The notes under the pieces were generated by a model, which was not told the DNA's origin, made no database searches, and saw only the letters and a list, made by a program, of their open reading frames with translations. From the NCBI GenBank assembly GCA_948736885.1, contig CAPXWY010000002.1, forward strand, positions 1 through 64,000: DNA of 64,000 nt, written 5' to 3'. Made by a program: the position numbers and the translations under genes. Shown here piece after piece: positions 9,152-17,905 of the stretch (its first letter is position 1; each line of letters starts with the position of its first letter). Source of the stretch: an uncultured Alistipes sp. (GTDB lineage Bacteria; Bacteroidota; Bacteroidia; Bacteroidales; Rikenellaceae).

Positions 9152-10483
9152 CTACAACCGCGCCTTGATCGCCTTGGACGCCTCCTCGTAACCGGGTTTG
9201 TCCAGCAGTGCGAACATGTTCTTCTTGTAGGCCTCGACACCCGGCTGGTCGAACGGATTGACGCCGAGCAGGTAGCCGCTGATGCCGCACGCCTTCTCGA
9301 AGAAGTAGAGCAGACCGCCGACCGTATGGGCGTCGATGCGCGGAATCCCGATGCGGATGTTGGGCACGCCGCCGTCGACATGGGCGAGCTGCACGCCCAG
9401 TTCGGCCATGCGGTTGACCTCCGAAATGCGCTTGCCGGCCAGGAAGTTGAGCCCGTCGAGGTTCTCCCCGTCGGCATCGATCGTCACCTTGGAGGCGGGC
9501 TCCCCGACCGAAATGATCGTCTCGAAAAGCGTGCGTTCGCCCTCCTGGATGTACTGGCCCATCGAATGAAGATCGGCCGTGAGGGTCACGCTGGCCGGGA
9601 AGATACCCTTACCCTGCTTGCCCTCGCTCTCGCCGTAAAGCTGCTTCCACCACTCGTTGACATACTGCAGCTGCGGCTCGTAGGAACCCAGAATTTCGAT
9701 CTTCTTACCGTTGGCATAGAGTGCATTGCGCACGGCGGCGTAGATCGCCGCAGGATTTTCGTCGAAAGCGACCTTTTCGTCGGTAGCCGCCTCCATCTCC
9801 TGCGCACCGCGCACCAGAGCCCGGATGTCGACGCCGGCAACGGCCAGCGGCAGCAGTCCCACGGGAGTCAGCACCGAGAAACGGCCGCCGACATCGTCGG
9901 GAATAACGAACGTGGGATAGCCCTCGTCGGTGGCCAGCGTCTTCAGCGCACCGCGGGCCTTGTCGGTCACGGCAACGATGCGTTCGGCGGCCTCGGCCTT
10001 GCCGTAGCGCTGCTCGATGGCAGCCTTGATCAACCGGAAAGCGATGGCGGGCTCGGTGGTGGTTCCCGACTTGGAAATGACGATGGCGGCAACGGAGTGT
10101 TCTTTCGAAGCCTCCATCAACGCATGGATGTAGTCCTCCGAGATGTTCTGTCCGGCGAAGACCACCGTGGGGTCCTTCCGCTCCTTGCGCAGAAGCCGGA
10201 ACGGATCGCTCATCGCTTCGAGCACCGCCTTGGCGCCCAGGTAGGAACCACCGATGCCGATGCAGACGACCAGATCGGCCTTGGCGCGGAGCTTGGCTGC
10301 GGCGGATTCGATGGCCGTGAGATCGGCGCCGGAGATCGACGACGGGAGGTGCACCCACCCCAGAAAGTCGTTGCCCGCACCCTTGCCCGAGTGGAGCAGT
10401 GCGTTGGCGGCCTGTGCCTTGGCCTTCATGTCGGCCGTAACCTCGATGCCGGATTTGCGGATGTCGAGAGTCAAAGTATTCAT
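9152..10483 (-). CDS. pgi: Glucose-6-phosphate isomerase
   Basis: A 443-residue cytoplasmic enzyme interconverting glucose 6-phosphate and fructose 6-phosphate. The length fits the short bacterial type. Family regions are [15 protein letters not shown] (phosphate binding), [15 protein letters not shown], the [12 protein letters not shown] helix and the C-terminal [13 protein letters not shown]. It sits 6 bp after gpsA and ends at an intrinsic terminator, so the pair forms a small operon at the glycolysis/phospholipid branch point. pfkA is elsewhere in this window (30267). Confidence 0.96.
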   Translation of the reverse strand: MNTLTLDIRKSGIEVTADMKAKAQAANALLHSGKGAGNDFLGWVHLPSSISGADLTAIESAAAKLRAKADLVVCIGIGGSYLGAKAVLEAMSDPFRLLRKERKDPTVVFAGQNISEDYIHALMEASKEHSVAAIVISKSGTTTEPAIAFRLIKAAIEQRYGKAEAAERIVAVTDKARGALKTLATDEGYPTFVIPDDVGGRFSVLTPVGLLPLAVAGVDIRALVRGAQEMEAATDEKVAFDENPAAIYAAVRNALYANGKKIEILGSYEPQLQYVNEWWKQLYGESEGKQGKGIFPASVTLTADLHSMGQYIQEGERTLFETIISVGEPASKVTIDADGENLDGLNFLAGKRISEVNRMAELGVQLAHVDGGVPNIRIGIPRIDAHTVGGLLYFFEKACGISGYLLGVNPFDQPGVEAYKKNMFALLDKPGYEEASKAIKARL

Positions 10484-10489
10484 ATCGTG

Positions 10490-11500
10490 TCAGATTAATT
10501 TGGGAATCAGCTCCTTCATGCTGCGCCGCGGCGACGCGCCCTGGTAGAGGACCTTGTAGACCATCTCGGCGATGGGCATCTCGACCCGGTGGCGGGTGTT
10601 GATGTGGCGGATGCAGTCGGCGGCGAAGTAGCCTTCGGCCACCATCGTCATTTCGTTCAACGCGCTGCGCACGGTGCATCCGTGACCGATCAGCAGACCC
10701 AGACGGCGGTTGCGGCTGTGGACCGAATAGCAGGTCACCAGCAGGTCGCCCACATAGGCCGAGACGAGCGTTTCGCGCGCATCGGGATAGCTTTCGTCCA
10801 GAAAACGTTTCACTTCGCCGGCGCCGTTGGCGATCAGCACGGCCAGAAAGTTGTCGCCGTAGCCCAGCCCGACGGCGATACCCACGGCCAAAGCATAGAT
10901 GTTCTTGAGGATGGCGGCATATTCGACGCCGTAGAGGTCGGTGGAGTAGCTCAGCTTGATGTAGGGCGCCGCAAACTTGCGGCCGATGACCTGGGCATTC
11001 TCCGGATCGGTGCAGACCACCGTAAGGTAGGTCAGCTTGCCGCGCGACACCTCCTCGGCATGCGACGGTCCGGTGACGAGACCCAGCTGTTTGTAAGGCA
11101 GCCCGTACTCATCATGGATATATTCAACGACGGTCTTGTAGCAGTCGCCGGGGATGATGCCCTTGATGGCCGAAACGACGAACTTGTCGGCGAGCGACAC
11201 GGTGAGCGGCGCGAGGAAATCCTTCAGATAGGCCGAAGGAGCCGCCAGGATGACAACGTCGGCGCCCCGCACCACTTCGTTGAGATCGTCCGAGACGGCG
11301 ATGCGCTCCATGTCGAACTCCAGGTCGGCCAGGTAGCGCGGATTGCGCCCTTCGGAGCGGAGCCCCTCCAGGACTTCGGGATTGCGGACATACCAGCCCA
11401 CGCGCGCTTCGTTGGCTGCGAGCAGGCCCACGATGGCCGTGGCCCAGCTGCCGTAGCCGATGACGGCGCACCGGGCATCCTTTCCGATTTTGTATTCCAT
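10490..11500 (-). CDS. gpsA: NAD(P)H-dependent glycerol-3-phosphate dehydrogenase
   Basis: A 336-residue enzyme that reduces dihydroxyacetone phosphate to sn-glycerol 3-phosphate for phospholipid synthesis. The N-terminal Rossmann motif reads GYGSWATA, and the substrate-binding region contains AILKNIYALAVGIAVGLGYGDN with the catalytic Lys, followed by GLLIG near the end of the helical domain. It is first in the gpsA-pgi pair, with a -7 box about 20 bp upstream of the ATG. Confidence 0.95.
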   Translation of the reverse strand: MEYKIGKDARCAVIGYGSWATAIVGLLAANEARVGWYVRNPEVLEGLRSEGRNPRYLADLEFDMERIAVSDDLNEVVRGADVVILAAPSAYLKDFLAPLTVSLADKFVVSAIKGIIPGDCYKTVVEYIHDEYGLPYKQLGLVTGPSHAEEVSRGKLTYLTVVCTDPENAQVIGRKFAAPYIKLSYSTDLYGVEYAAILKNIYALAVGIAVGLGYGDNFLAVLIANGAGEVKRFLDESYPDARETLVSAYVGDLLVTCYSVHSRNRRLGLLIGHGCTVRSALNEMTMVAEGYFAADCIRHINTRHRVEMPIAEMVYKVLYQGASPRRSMKELIPKLI

Positions 11501-11519
11501 GCAATGCTGTTTATGAAGA

Positions 11520-11527
11520 CAAAGTTA
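11520..11527 (-). promoter_or_regulatory. -7 box for gpsA-pgi
   Basis: The minus strand reads TAACTTTG, 20 bp before the gpsA ATG, giving a very short leader. A -33 element is not clear. Confidence 0.55.
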
Positions 11528-11884
11528 CGAAAATTTTCCGAACGGTGTACTACCCGGCGGGAGAGTTTCGCGATCGAAGGGGCGGCCCGTCCCACGCCGA
11601 CACGGCCAGCCGCAAAGAACGCTCCGCAAATGGCCGGAACCGGGACTTCGCAAACAGACGGGGCTGAAACGGCCGGGGCGTCCGGCAGAAACAACCGGAC
11701 AGCGTCCTGCGACAGCGGCCGCCGAACGGTCGGGAGCGTTTCAGAACATCGCCGGACGATCTTTTCCGCAACGGAAGCACCCGGCGCACGCACGCGGAGA
11801 AGCCGACCCCGAAAAACGCGCGCCGGAGCATCGGGGGCTGGCACAAAAAATGCACCGGTAGGCTTTCCCTATCGATGACATGCC
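11528..11884. other. Gene-free stretch between gpsA and the rubrerythrin-like gene
   Basis: GC-rich DNA with no convincing start signals or homology. I find no clear TAnnTTTG for the downstream plus-strand gene, so its promoter may be non-canonical. Confidence 0.5.
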
Positions 11885-12535
11885 ATGAAACTGCGACCGC
11901 TCTTCATTCTCCTGCTTTTCGTCGTCTCGACGGCCATTCTGACCTGGATCTACTATTCGGCCACCCACCCCCGCCGCCACGAAGTCGAAATCCCGTGGCG
12001 CGAGACCATCGCCGACCTCGACGCCTGCTGCCGCCGTAAGCATGTCAAGTCGACGCAGTACGACCACTTCGCCGGCATCGCCGAACAGGAGAGCCGCGGG
12101 CAGGTGGCGCGGCTTTTCCGCGCCATGGCGCTCTCCGAGCGGCTCCAGGAACAGAACTGCCGCGAAGCCATCCGCCAGTTAGGCGGCAGCTACCTTCCGC
12201 CGACCCGCATCATCGTATTCCACGGCAACACCGACGGCAATCTCGAACGCAGCATCGCCTACGAACTCCGCACGGCCCGCGAATGCAAGTGCAACGAAAT
12301 CGACCGCGCCATCGCCCGAAACAACCGCTATGCCGCGCGGCTGCTGACCTGGTCCTCGTCGGTCGACATGCGCCACACGGTGCTCATGCACCGGTGTCTG
12401 GGCTGCGACGAAACGGACGAGGAGTGGTCCTACCTGGTCTGCCCGCGCTGCGGCAACATCTTCGTATCCAACTATTGCGAGCCCTACTGCCCCTTCTGTC
12501 TCACCTCCGGGCAGCAGTTCGTACGGTTCGAATAA
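11885..12535 (+). CDS. Membrane-anchored rubrerythrin-like protein with C-terminal zinc ribbon
   Basis: A 216-residue protein with an N-terminal membrane anchor (about 5-24), a helical region resembling the rubrerythrin/ferritin fold, and a cysteine-rich tail. The pattern IAEQESRGQVARLFRAMALSE matches the rubrerythrin helix E..A..E......F...A..E, but the expected following metal-ligand His is Gln and the GE of the second helix pair is YE, so the di-iron centre looks degenerate. The tail has CLGC, CPRCG and CPFC knuckles that could bind Fe or Zn. Function is unknown; a redox or structural role in the envelope is a guess. Confidence 0.6.
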   Translation: MKLRPLFILLLFVVSTAILTWIYYSATHPRRHEVEIPWRETIADLDACCRRKHVKSTQYDHFAGIAEQESRGQVARLFRAMALSERLQEQNCREAIRQLGGSYLPPTRIIVFHGNTDGNLERSIAYELRTARECKCNEIDRAIARNNRYAARLLTWSSSVDMRHTVLMHRCLGCDETDEEWSYLVCPRCGNIFVSNYCEPYCPFCLTSGQQFVRFE

Positions 12536-12540
12536 ACGCA

Positions 12541-12570
12541 CGAGGGGGCAAGCATCGGCTTGCCCCCTCG
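12541..12570. terminator. Bidirectional hairpin between convergent genes
   Basis: A perfect 13-bp stem (CGAGGGGGCAAGC at 12541-12553 and its complement at 12558-12570) with an ATCG loop lies between the convergent rubrerythrin-like and YebC genes. T-runs are weak on both sides. Confidence 0.65.
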
Positions 12571-12589
12571 CTTATACTGCTCGTCGGAA

Positions 12590-13315
12590 CTACTCCTCTT
12601 CCGGCTCCTTCATCGTGTGGTAGACGTTGGTCACGTCGTCGTCCTCCTCCAGACGCTCGACGAGCTTCTCGACCGACTCGCGGCCCTCGGCGTCCAGCTC
12701 CTTGGTGTCGGTGGGCAGGTAGGCCGACTCACCCGACACGATCTCGAATCCTTTGTCGTCCAACCACTTCTGGATAGCGCCGAACGACTCGTAGGGAGCG
12801 TAGACCGTAATGCCGTCCTCTTCCACATAGAACTCGTCGACTCCCAAATCGATCATCTCCAACTCCAGTTCCTCGGCATCGGCGCCTGCCGCAGCCTTGA
12901 ACTTGAAGATGCACTTGTGGTCGAACATGAAAGCCACCGAACCGCTGTTGCCCAGCGTACCGCCGCACTTGTTGAAGTGCATGCGCACGTTGGCCACCGT
13001 GCGGTTGGTGTTGTCGGTCGCAGTCTCGACCAGGAACGCCACGCCGTGGGGGCCGTAGCCTTCGTATACGACCTCCTTGTAATCGGCCGCGTCCTTCTCC
13101 GAAGCACGCTTGATGGCGCGTTCGACGTTCTCCTTGGGCATGTTCTCGGCCTTGGCGTTCTGGATCAGAATGCGCAGGCGCGTGTTGCCCGAGGGGTCGG
13201 GACCGCCCGCCTTTACGGCGATTTCGATCTCCTTGCCCAACTTGGTGAAAGTGCGGGCCATGTGTCCCCAGCGCTTCATTTTTCGCGCTTTGCGATATTC
13301 AAAGGCTCTTCCCAT
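12590..13315 (-). CDS. YebC/PmpR/TACO1-family protein
   Basis: A 241-residue protein of the YebC family. Members were described as DNA-binding regulators, and more recent work links them to ribosomes and to relief of stalling at proline stretches. The start MGRAFEYRKARKMKRWG is the Bacteroidetes form of the conserved N-terminus, followed by KLGKEIEIAVKAGGPDPSGN and AENMPKENVERAIKRA. The ATG at 13315 is chosen because a -7 box lies about 40 bp upstream; the open frame extends further but through the promoter. The gene is monocistronic. Confidence 0.93.
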   Translation of the reverse strand: MGRAFEYRKARKMKRWGHMARTFTKLGKEIEIAVKAGGPDPSGNTRLRILIQNAKAENMPKENVERAIKRASEKDAADYKEVVYEGYGPHGVAFLVETATDNTNRTVANVRMHFNKCGGTLGNSGSVAFMFDHKCIFKFKAAAGADAEELELEMIDLGVDEFYVEEDGITVYAPYESFGAIQKWLDDKGFEIVSGESAYLPTDTKELDAEGRESVEKLVERLEEDDDVTNVYHTMKEPEEE

Positions 13316-13354
13316 TGCTATTTCGTTTTTTTTTGGATTTTTCCGGTCGTGGCG

Positions 13355-13362
13355 CAAAGTTA
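13355..13362 (-). promoter_or_regulatory. -7 box for the YebC-family gene
   Basis: The minus strand reads TAACTTTG about 40 bp before the ATG. It supports the downstream start codon over longer alternatives. Confidence 0.55.
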
Positions 13363-13558
13363 TAAAATTCGGAACAAAAACTAAGAATTCGGAATCAAAA
13401 AATCGCATCGCAGCCTCCCCGGCGAAGCGCATCTCCCGTCTGCGGCGCCTCCGGGAAGCCTATCTCCCGGCATTCTAACCTCTTGCGGACGCCAACCCGG
13501 ATACACAAACGGAAAAACTGCCGAAATTTGCCATCGACGCAACCCAAATTTTCTATAT

Positions 13559-14764
13559 ATGGCAACGATCAAAGTAAAATTCCGCCCCTCGACGGTCGAG
13601 GGAAGAGAGGGTGTCCTGTTCTACCGGATCATCCGCAACCGCACGGCCCGACCGATCCGCACCGGCTACCGGCTCCTCCCCCAGGAGTGGAACGACCGCA
13701 CCCGGCGCATCCTGCTGCCCCCGACGGGAGAGCGGCGCCGCTACCTGGCCGACCTGCAGGAGCGCATCGACCGCGACGTGGAGCGTCTTGAACAGACCAT
13801 GAAACGACTCGAACGGCAGAATCCCGACTACACCCACGAAGAACTCGCAGCGGCCTTCGACACCCCGCCGACCGGTTTTTTCGAACTCATGCACGAAACC
13901 ATCGCCCGCCTGCACGAACACGGGCGGCTGCGCACCGCCGAGACCTACGACACGACCCTGCGGAGCTTCACCCGCTTCCGCGGAGGCCGCAACCTGCAAC
14001 CCGACGAGATGACCGCCGACGTGACGGCCGCCTACGAAACATGGCTCCGGGAAACGGGCGTCTGCAAAAACACCTCATCGTTCTACATGCGCATACTGCG
14101 GGCGGCCTACAATCGGGCCGTGGAGAAGGGGCTGGCGCTGCAGACCTACCCTTTCCGCCATGTCTACACAGGCATCGACAAGACGGTCAAGCGCGCCATC
14201 CCGCTGGAAGCCATACGCCGCATCCGCAACATGGAGCTGACCGGCAGCCCTGCGCTCGGATTCGCACGCGACATGTTTCTTTTCAGTTTCTACACCCGCG
14301 GCATGTCGTTCGTGGACATGGCCTTTCTCAGGCGTTCCGACCTGAAGGCGGGCATGCTGACCTACCGCCGGCAGAAGACGGGACAGCCGCTCGCCATCCG
14401 CTGGGAGCCATGCATGCAAGAGATCGTCGACCGCCACCCCAATGCCGGGACGGAGTACCTGCTGCCGATCATCCGCACGCCGGGCAACGAACACGGCCAA
14501 TACAAAAACATCGGCTATCGGATCAACTGCGGGCTGAAAGCGCTGGGCAGACAGATCGGGCTCGAAGCGCCCCTGACGCTCTATGTCGCGCGCCACACCT
14601 GGGCCAGCATCGCCCGCAGCAAGGAGATCCCGCTCTCGGTCATCAGCGAAAGCATGGGCCACAACTCGGAAGCCACGACGCGGATCTACCTGGCTTCGCT
14701 CGACACCGCCACCGTCGATCGGGCCAACCGGCTGGTCATCGACGCGCTCGCCGGCCCCGAATAG
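13559..14764 (+). CDS. Bacteroides-type site-specific tyrosine recombinase (integrase)
   Basis: A 401-residue phage/ICE-type integrase. It has an N-terminal Arm-DNA-binding domain (1-90), a SAM-like core-binding domain (about 105-200) and a catalytic domain. Catalytic residues are visible: Arg247 (TRGMSF), Lys273 (RRQKTG), Arg345 in YVARHTWAS (the first position of HxxR is Tyr, common in this clade), His368 (MGHNS) and Tyr377 (RIYLAS). It ends 260 bp from a tRNA-Leu whose 3' end is duplicated nearby, so the tRNA was probably its attachment site. No other element genes remain, so it looks like the last gene of a lost island. The catalytic set is intact. Confidence 0.92.
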   Translation: MATIKVKFRPSTVEGREGVLFYRIIRNRTARPIRTGYRLLPQEWNDRTRRILLPPTGERRRYLADLQERIDRDVERLEQTMKRLERQNPDYTHEELAAAFDTPPTGFFELMHETIARLHEHGRLRTAETYDTTLRSFTRFRGGRNLQPDEMTADVTAAYETWLRETGVCKNTSSFYMRILRAAYNRAVEKGLALQTYPFRHVYTGIDKTVKRAIPLEAIRRIRNMELTGSPALGFARDMFLFSFYTRGMSFVDMAFLRRSDLKAGMLTYRRQKTGQPLAIRWEPCMQEIVDRHPNAGTEYLLPIIRTPGNEHGQYKNIGYRINCGLKALGRQIGLEAPLTLYVARHTWASIARSKEIPLSVISESMGHNSEATTRIYLASLDTATVDRANRLVIDALAGPE

Positions 14765-14792
14765 ACGGCGCTCCTTATTATAATAATAAAAG

Positions 14793-14888
14793 GTTCCCGA
14801 CCGAGGTAACCGGAGGAAGACCCCGGCCAAAAAAAAACAATCTGCTGTTTTGCAGCAGATTGACTTTGTACCCGGAGCCGGGGTCGAA
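14793..14888 (-). repeat. Duplicated tRNA-Leu 3' end plus terminator (att-like direct repeat)
   Basis: About 95 bp, covering the T-arm and acceptor 3' half of the adjacent tRNA-Leu, its terminator hairpin and some flank, is repeated here. The other copy is at 14950-15046 and leads into the intact tRNA. The copies differ at only a few bases, then diverge at 14888 inside the T-arm sequence. This is the expected footprint of integrase-mediated insertion into a tRNA 3' end, but the repeats are only about 158 bp apart and the integrase gene lies outside the pair. Confidence 0.75.
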
Positions 14889-14987
14889 TGTCGGACTACG
14901 TCCGATTTCACCGAAGGGAGCGCCGCGGTCGTCGACATGACGGCGCGGGGTTCCGCGACCGAGGTAACCGGAGGAAGACCCCGGCAC

Positions 14988-15018
14988 AAAAAAACAATCT
15001 GCTGTTTTGCAGCAGATT
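14988..15018 (-). terminator. Intrinsic terminator of tRNA-Leu
   Basis: The minus strand has AATCTGCTG, a CAAAA loop, CAGCAGATT and then G followed by seven T, starting 7 bp after the tRNA 3' end. An extra copy of the same terminator is inside the duplicated segment at 14793-14888. Confidence 0.85.
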
Positions 15019-15025
15019 GACTTTG

Positions 15026-15109
15026 TACCCGGAGCCGGGGTCGAACCGGCACGACATTGCTGTCATTGGTGTTTGAGACCAACGCGTCTACCGATTCCGC
15101 CATCCGGGC
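15026..15109 (-). tRNA. tRNA-Leu (anticodon CAA)
   Basis: An 84-nt class II tRNA. The acceptor arms GCCCGGA and TCCGGGT pair (with a terminal G-T), the anticodon loop CTCAAAC is closed by TTGGT/ACCAA, a variable arm follows, and the T-arm carries GGTTCGACCCC. Anticodon CAA reads UUG. The CCA end is not encoded. It is the probable target of the neighbouring integrase. Confidence 0.93.
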
Positions 15110-15331
15110 AAACCGCATTCCATGTAGAATCGGGACTGCAAAGATAATAAAAATTCACGATTCGCAATCCTCCGTCGGCAATTATTTTCACGCAGGATAA
15201 GAAAACCCCGGAAACAGCGCCCGACAACCTGCAAGGCGAACACCGGAGGAAGAAAAGGAGGAAAGGCTGCGGGTAAGTAAGCAGCAATTGAAAGAGAAAG
15301 CGGAGCCCCGAAAAACGCCACCGGCCGCAAA

Positions 15332-17161
15332 CTACACCTCGGGATGGAAGGACGTGCGGATTTTGCGCGCCCGGGCCTCGCCGACGAGAGCAGCGAGCTC
15401 CTCGAAACTGGCGGCCTTGACCTTGGCGACGGTGCGGAAGTGCTGCAGAAGCTCGCGGACGGTTTTTTCGCCGACGCCGGGAATCTGCTCCAGCTCGCTG
15501 TGGATGAAATCCTTGCTGCGTTTCTGACGATGGAAGGAGATCGCGAAACGGTGCACCTCCTCCTGTATATGCGAAAGCAGGTGGAAGAGCGGCGACGTGG
15601 GACGCAGCCCAACCAACAGGGGCGGATAACCGCAAAGCAGTTCGGCCGTGCGATGGCGGGCATCCTTGGCCAGACCGGCGATGGGAATGTCCAGCTGCAG
15701 ATGCTCCAGCACCTCGTGGATGGCCCCCATCTGCCCTTTGCCGCCGTCGGCGATGATCAGATCGGGCAGTTCGGCACCCTCGGCCACCAGGCGGCTGTAA
15801 CGCCGGTAGACGATCTCGCGCATGGAGGCGTAGTCGTCGGGCCCCTCGACGGTCTTGACATTGAAATGGCGGTACTCCTTGCGCGAGGGCTTGCCGTCGC
15901 GGAAGACCACGCACGACGCCACGGGATGGCTGCCTTGGAGGTTGGAGTTGTCGAAACACTCGATGTGGCGCGGCTGGCGGTCGAGGCGCAGTTCCTTCTG
16001 CAAGGCCGTCATCAGCCGGTCGGTGTGGCGCTCGGGATTCTTGATTTCGAGGTTCTTGAGCTGCTCGGCGCGGTAGATGCGGGCGCTCTTGCGCGAAAAC
16101 TCCAGCAAATCGAGCTTCTCGCCCCGCTTGGGCACGGTGAAGGTCACACCGTCGAACAGCAGCGTCGTGGAAGGCAGGAAAGGCACGATCACCTCGCGGG
16201 CCAGCTCGCCGTCGGCAATGTTCTCGACCGCATGCTGGATGGCCAGCGTGAGCATGTCGCGCTCGTCGGCGCCGACTCCCGTCGAGAGACGCACGGTCGA
16301 AACGCCCACGACCGAACCGTGGCGGATGCGCACGAAGTTGCAATAGGCCACATCGTCGTCGGGCAGGAGCGAAAAGACGTCGACATCGACGATGCGGGCG
16401 CTGACGATCACCGACTTGCCGGCGTAGTGGTCCAGTGCGTCGATCCGCTGCTTGAAACGCTGCGCCTGCTCGAACTTCAGCGCTTCGGCGGCCCGGGCCA
16501 TCTCGCCCTCGAGATAACTGCGCACCGGCCGCAGGTCGCCCTTGAGGATCGACGTCACGAGCTCCACCTGCCGGCCGTAATCCTCTTCCGACTGAAGCCC
16601 CACGCAGGGACCCTTGCAATTGCCGAGGTGATATTGGAGGCAGACCGAATATTTGCCGCGCGCGATCGACTCGGGCGCAAGGTTGAGCTTGCAGGTGCGC
16701 AGGGGCACCACCTCGCGGATGAACTCCAGCATGCTGTGCTGCATCATCATCGAACCGTAGGGACCGAAATATTGCGACCCGTCGCGCACGAGCTGCCGGG
16801 TCGACTGCACGCGCGGGAAGTGCTCGCGCCGCACCACGATCCAGGGGTAGGTCTTGTCGTCCTTGAGCAGGATGTTGTAGCGCGGCTGCAGAGTCTTGAT
16901 GAGCGAATTCTCCAGCAGCAGGGCGTCGGTTTCGCTGTCGACGACGATGTGACGGATTTCGACGATCTGCTTCACCAGTACGCGCACCTTGGCGCTGTGC
17001 TCGCGGCTTTGCACGAAGTAGGACGACACGCGCTTGCGCAAGCTCTTGGCCTTGCCCACATAGATGATCTTGCCCGAGCGGTCCACGAACTGGTAGACGC
17101 CCGGCGACAGCGGCAGGAGAGCCACCTGCTCCTTGAGATCGGTTTTCGCATGTTCGGCCAT
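15332..17161 (-). CDS. uvrC: UvrABC excinuclease subunit C
   Basis: A 609-residue endonuclease that makes both incisions in nucleotide excision repair with UvrA and UvrB. The N-terminal GIY-YIG nuclease domain has GVYQFVD and YVGKAKSLRKR, a central UvrBC domain lies near 200-240, the RNase H-like domain contains ECFDNSNLQGSHPVAS and IADGGKGQ, and the C-terminal helix-hairpin-helix reads QIPGVGEKTVRELLQHF. The ATG at 17161 is chosen because the upstream ATG at 17170 lies inside the promoter -7 box. With that promoter the leader would be almost absent. Confidence 0.95.
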   Translation of the reverse strand: MAEHAKTDLKEQVALLPLSPGVYQFVDRSGKIIYVGKAKSLRKRVSSYFVQSREHSAKVRVLVKQIVEIRHIVVDSETDALLLENSLIKTLQPRYNILLKDDKTYPWIVVRREHFPRVQSTRQLVRDGSQYFGPYGSMMMQHSMLEFIREVVPLRTCKLNLAPESIARGKYSVCLQYHLGNCKGPCVGLQSEEDYGRQVELVTSILKGDLRPVRSYLEGEMARAAEALKFEQAQRFKQRIDALDHYAGKSVIVSARIVDVDVFSLLPDDDVAYCNFVRIRHGSVVGVSTVRLSTGVGADERDMLTLAIQHAVENIADGELAREVIVPFLPSTTLLFDGVTFTVPKRGEKLDLLEFSRKSARIYRAEQLKNLEIKNPERHTDRLMTALQKELRLDRQPRHIECFDNSNLQGSHPVASCVVFRDGKPSRKEYRHFNVKTVEGPDDYASMREIVYRRYSRLVAEGAELPDLIIADGGKGQMGAIHEVLEHLQLDIPIAGLAKDARHRTAELLCGYPPLLVGLRPTSPLFHLLSHIQEEVHRFAISFHRQKRSKDFIHSELEQIPGVGEKTVRELLQHFRTVAKVKAASFEELAALVGEARARKIRTSFHPEV

Positions 17162-17167
17162 ACGAGA

Positions 17168-17198
17168 CAAAGGTAAGCATTATGAATGTTTTCGGCAA
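17168..17198 (-). promoter_or_regulatory. Promoter of uvrC
   Basis: On the minus strand a TTG, 20 bp, then TACCTTTG. The TTG lies in the last unit of the tandem repeat array at 17188-17486. The -7 box ends only 6 bp from the uvrC ATG. Confidence 0.7.
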
Positions 17199-17486
17199 GC
17201 CGAGCGCAGAGCCAAGCTTGCTTGAGCTATGCCGAGGCGAGAAAACTTGCCCAAAGGGAACGTTTCCGGCAAGCCGAGCGCAGAGCCGAACTTGTTCGAG
17301 CTATGCCGAGGCGAGAAAACATGCCCAAAGGGAACGTTTTCGGCAAGCCGAGCGCAGAGCCAAGCCATGCTTGAGCTATGCCGAGGCGAGAAAACTTGCC
17401 CAAAGGGAACGTTTCCGGCAAGCCGAGCGCAGAGCCAAGCTTGCTTGAGCTATGCCGAGGCGAGAAAACATGCCCCGAAAGAACGA
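17188..17486 (-). repeat. Four tandem copies of the palindromic promoter-type repeat
   Basis: Four units of 74-75 bp start near 17188, 17262, 17336 and 17411. Each contains CGGCAAGCCGAGCGCAGAGC, a palindromic centre and ATGCCGAGGCGAGAA. The reverse complement aligns with the promoter repeats before prfA, the DUF4837 gene and the YfhO gene (shared CGCCTCGG, a palindrome, then GCGCTCGGCT), so the array points toward uvrC. Units are contiguous with no unique spacers. Confidence 0.85.
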
Positions 17487-17774
17487 TTAGTCTGCCGCGC
17501 CAGAAACAGCCTGCACGGCACACGCTGCAAGCACGCCCGACAGACCCGGTACAAATCATCCGCAATATTGTTCTACCCATCTATATACTTGATGTACCGG
17601 CGTCCTTGGACCTGCATCCTGAATCCTGCATCCGACTGCTGCAACTCGCGGCTATGGCCGCGTATTCAAGTTCCGACCCACCCCCGAACCCCCGCCTCAG
17701 GCAGGGGGCTTCTGACGGAAATCCGACAGAAACGAAATTACAGCATTGTTGATACGACATGGTATATAATCGTG
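17487..17774. other. Gene-free remainder between the repeat array and the lipoprotein promoter
   Basis: Mixed composition, no supported gene. It includes a Pro-rich open stretch around 17670-17720 without a plausible start. Confidence 0.5.
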
Positions 17775-17805
17775 TTGTTTTAATTGTCCGAATGTATTAT
17801 CTTTG
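17775..17805 (+). promoter_or_regulatory. Promoter of the lipoprotein-DUF5723 pair
   Basis: TTG at 17775-17777, 20 bp, then TATCTTTG at 17798-17805. Transcription would begin near 17812, leaving about 90 nt of leader to the ATG at 17906. Confidence 0.8.
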
Positions 17806-17905
17806 CGCCGCAAACCGTTCATTTTCACGCCCGTTTCCGGAACCGGAAAAGTCCAAGGACTCGGTTGCGCCCGCACCCCCAATGAAAAACCTCGCTTTCA
17901 ACCCC

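Noticed and set aside
15110..15331. Possible small gene downstream of uvrC
   Set aside because: The open frames here are short, lack start signals and extend only as shadows of uvrC.
17188..17486. Possible CRISPR array or repeat-protein gene
   Set aside because: There are no spacers; the open frames across it change with the repeats and lack start signals.
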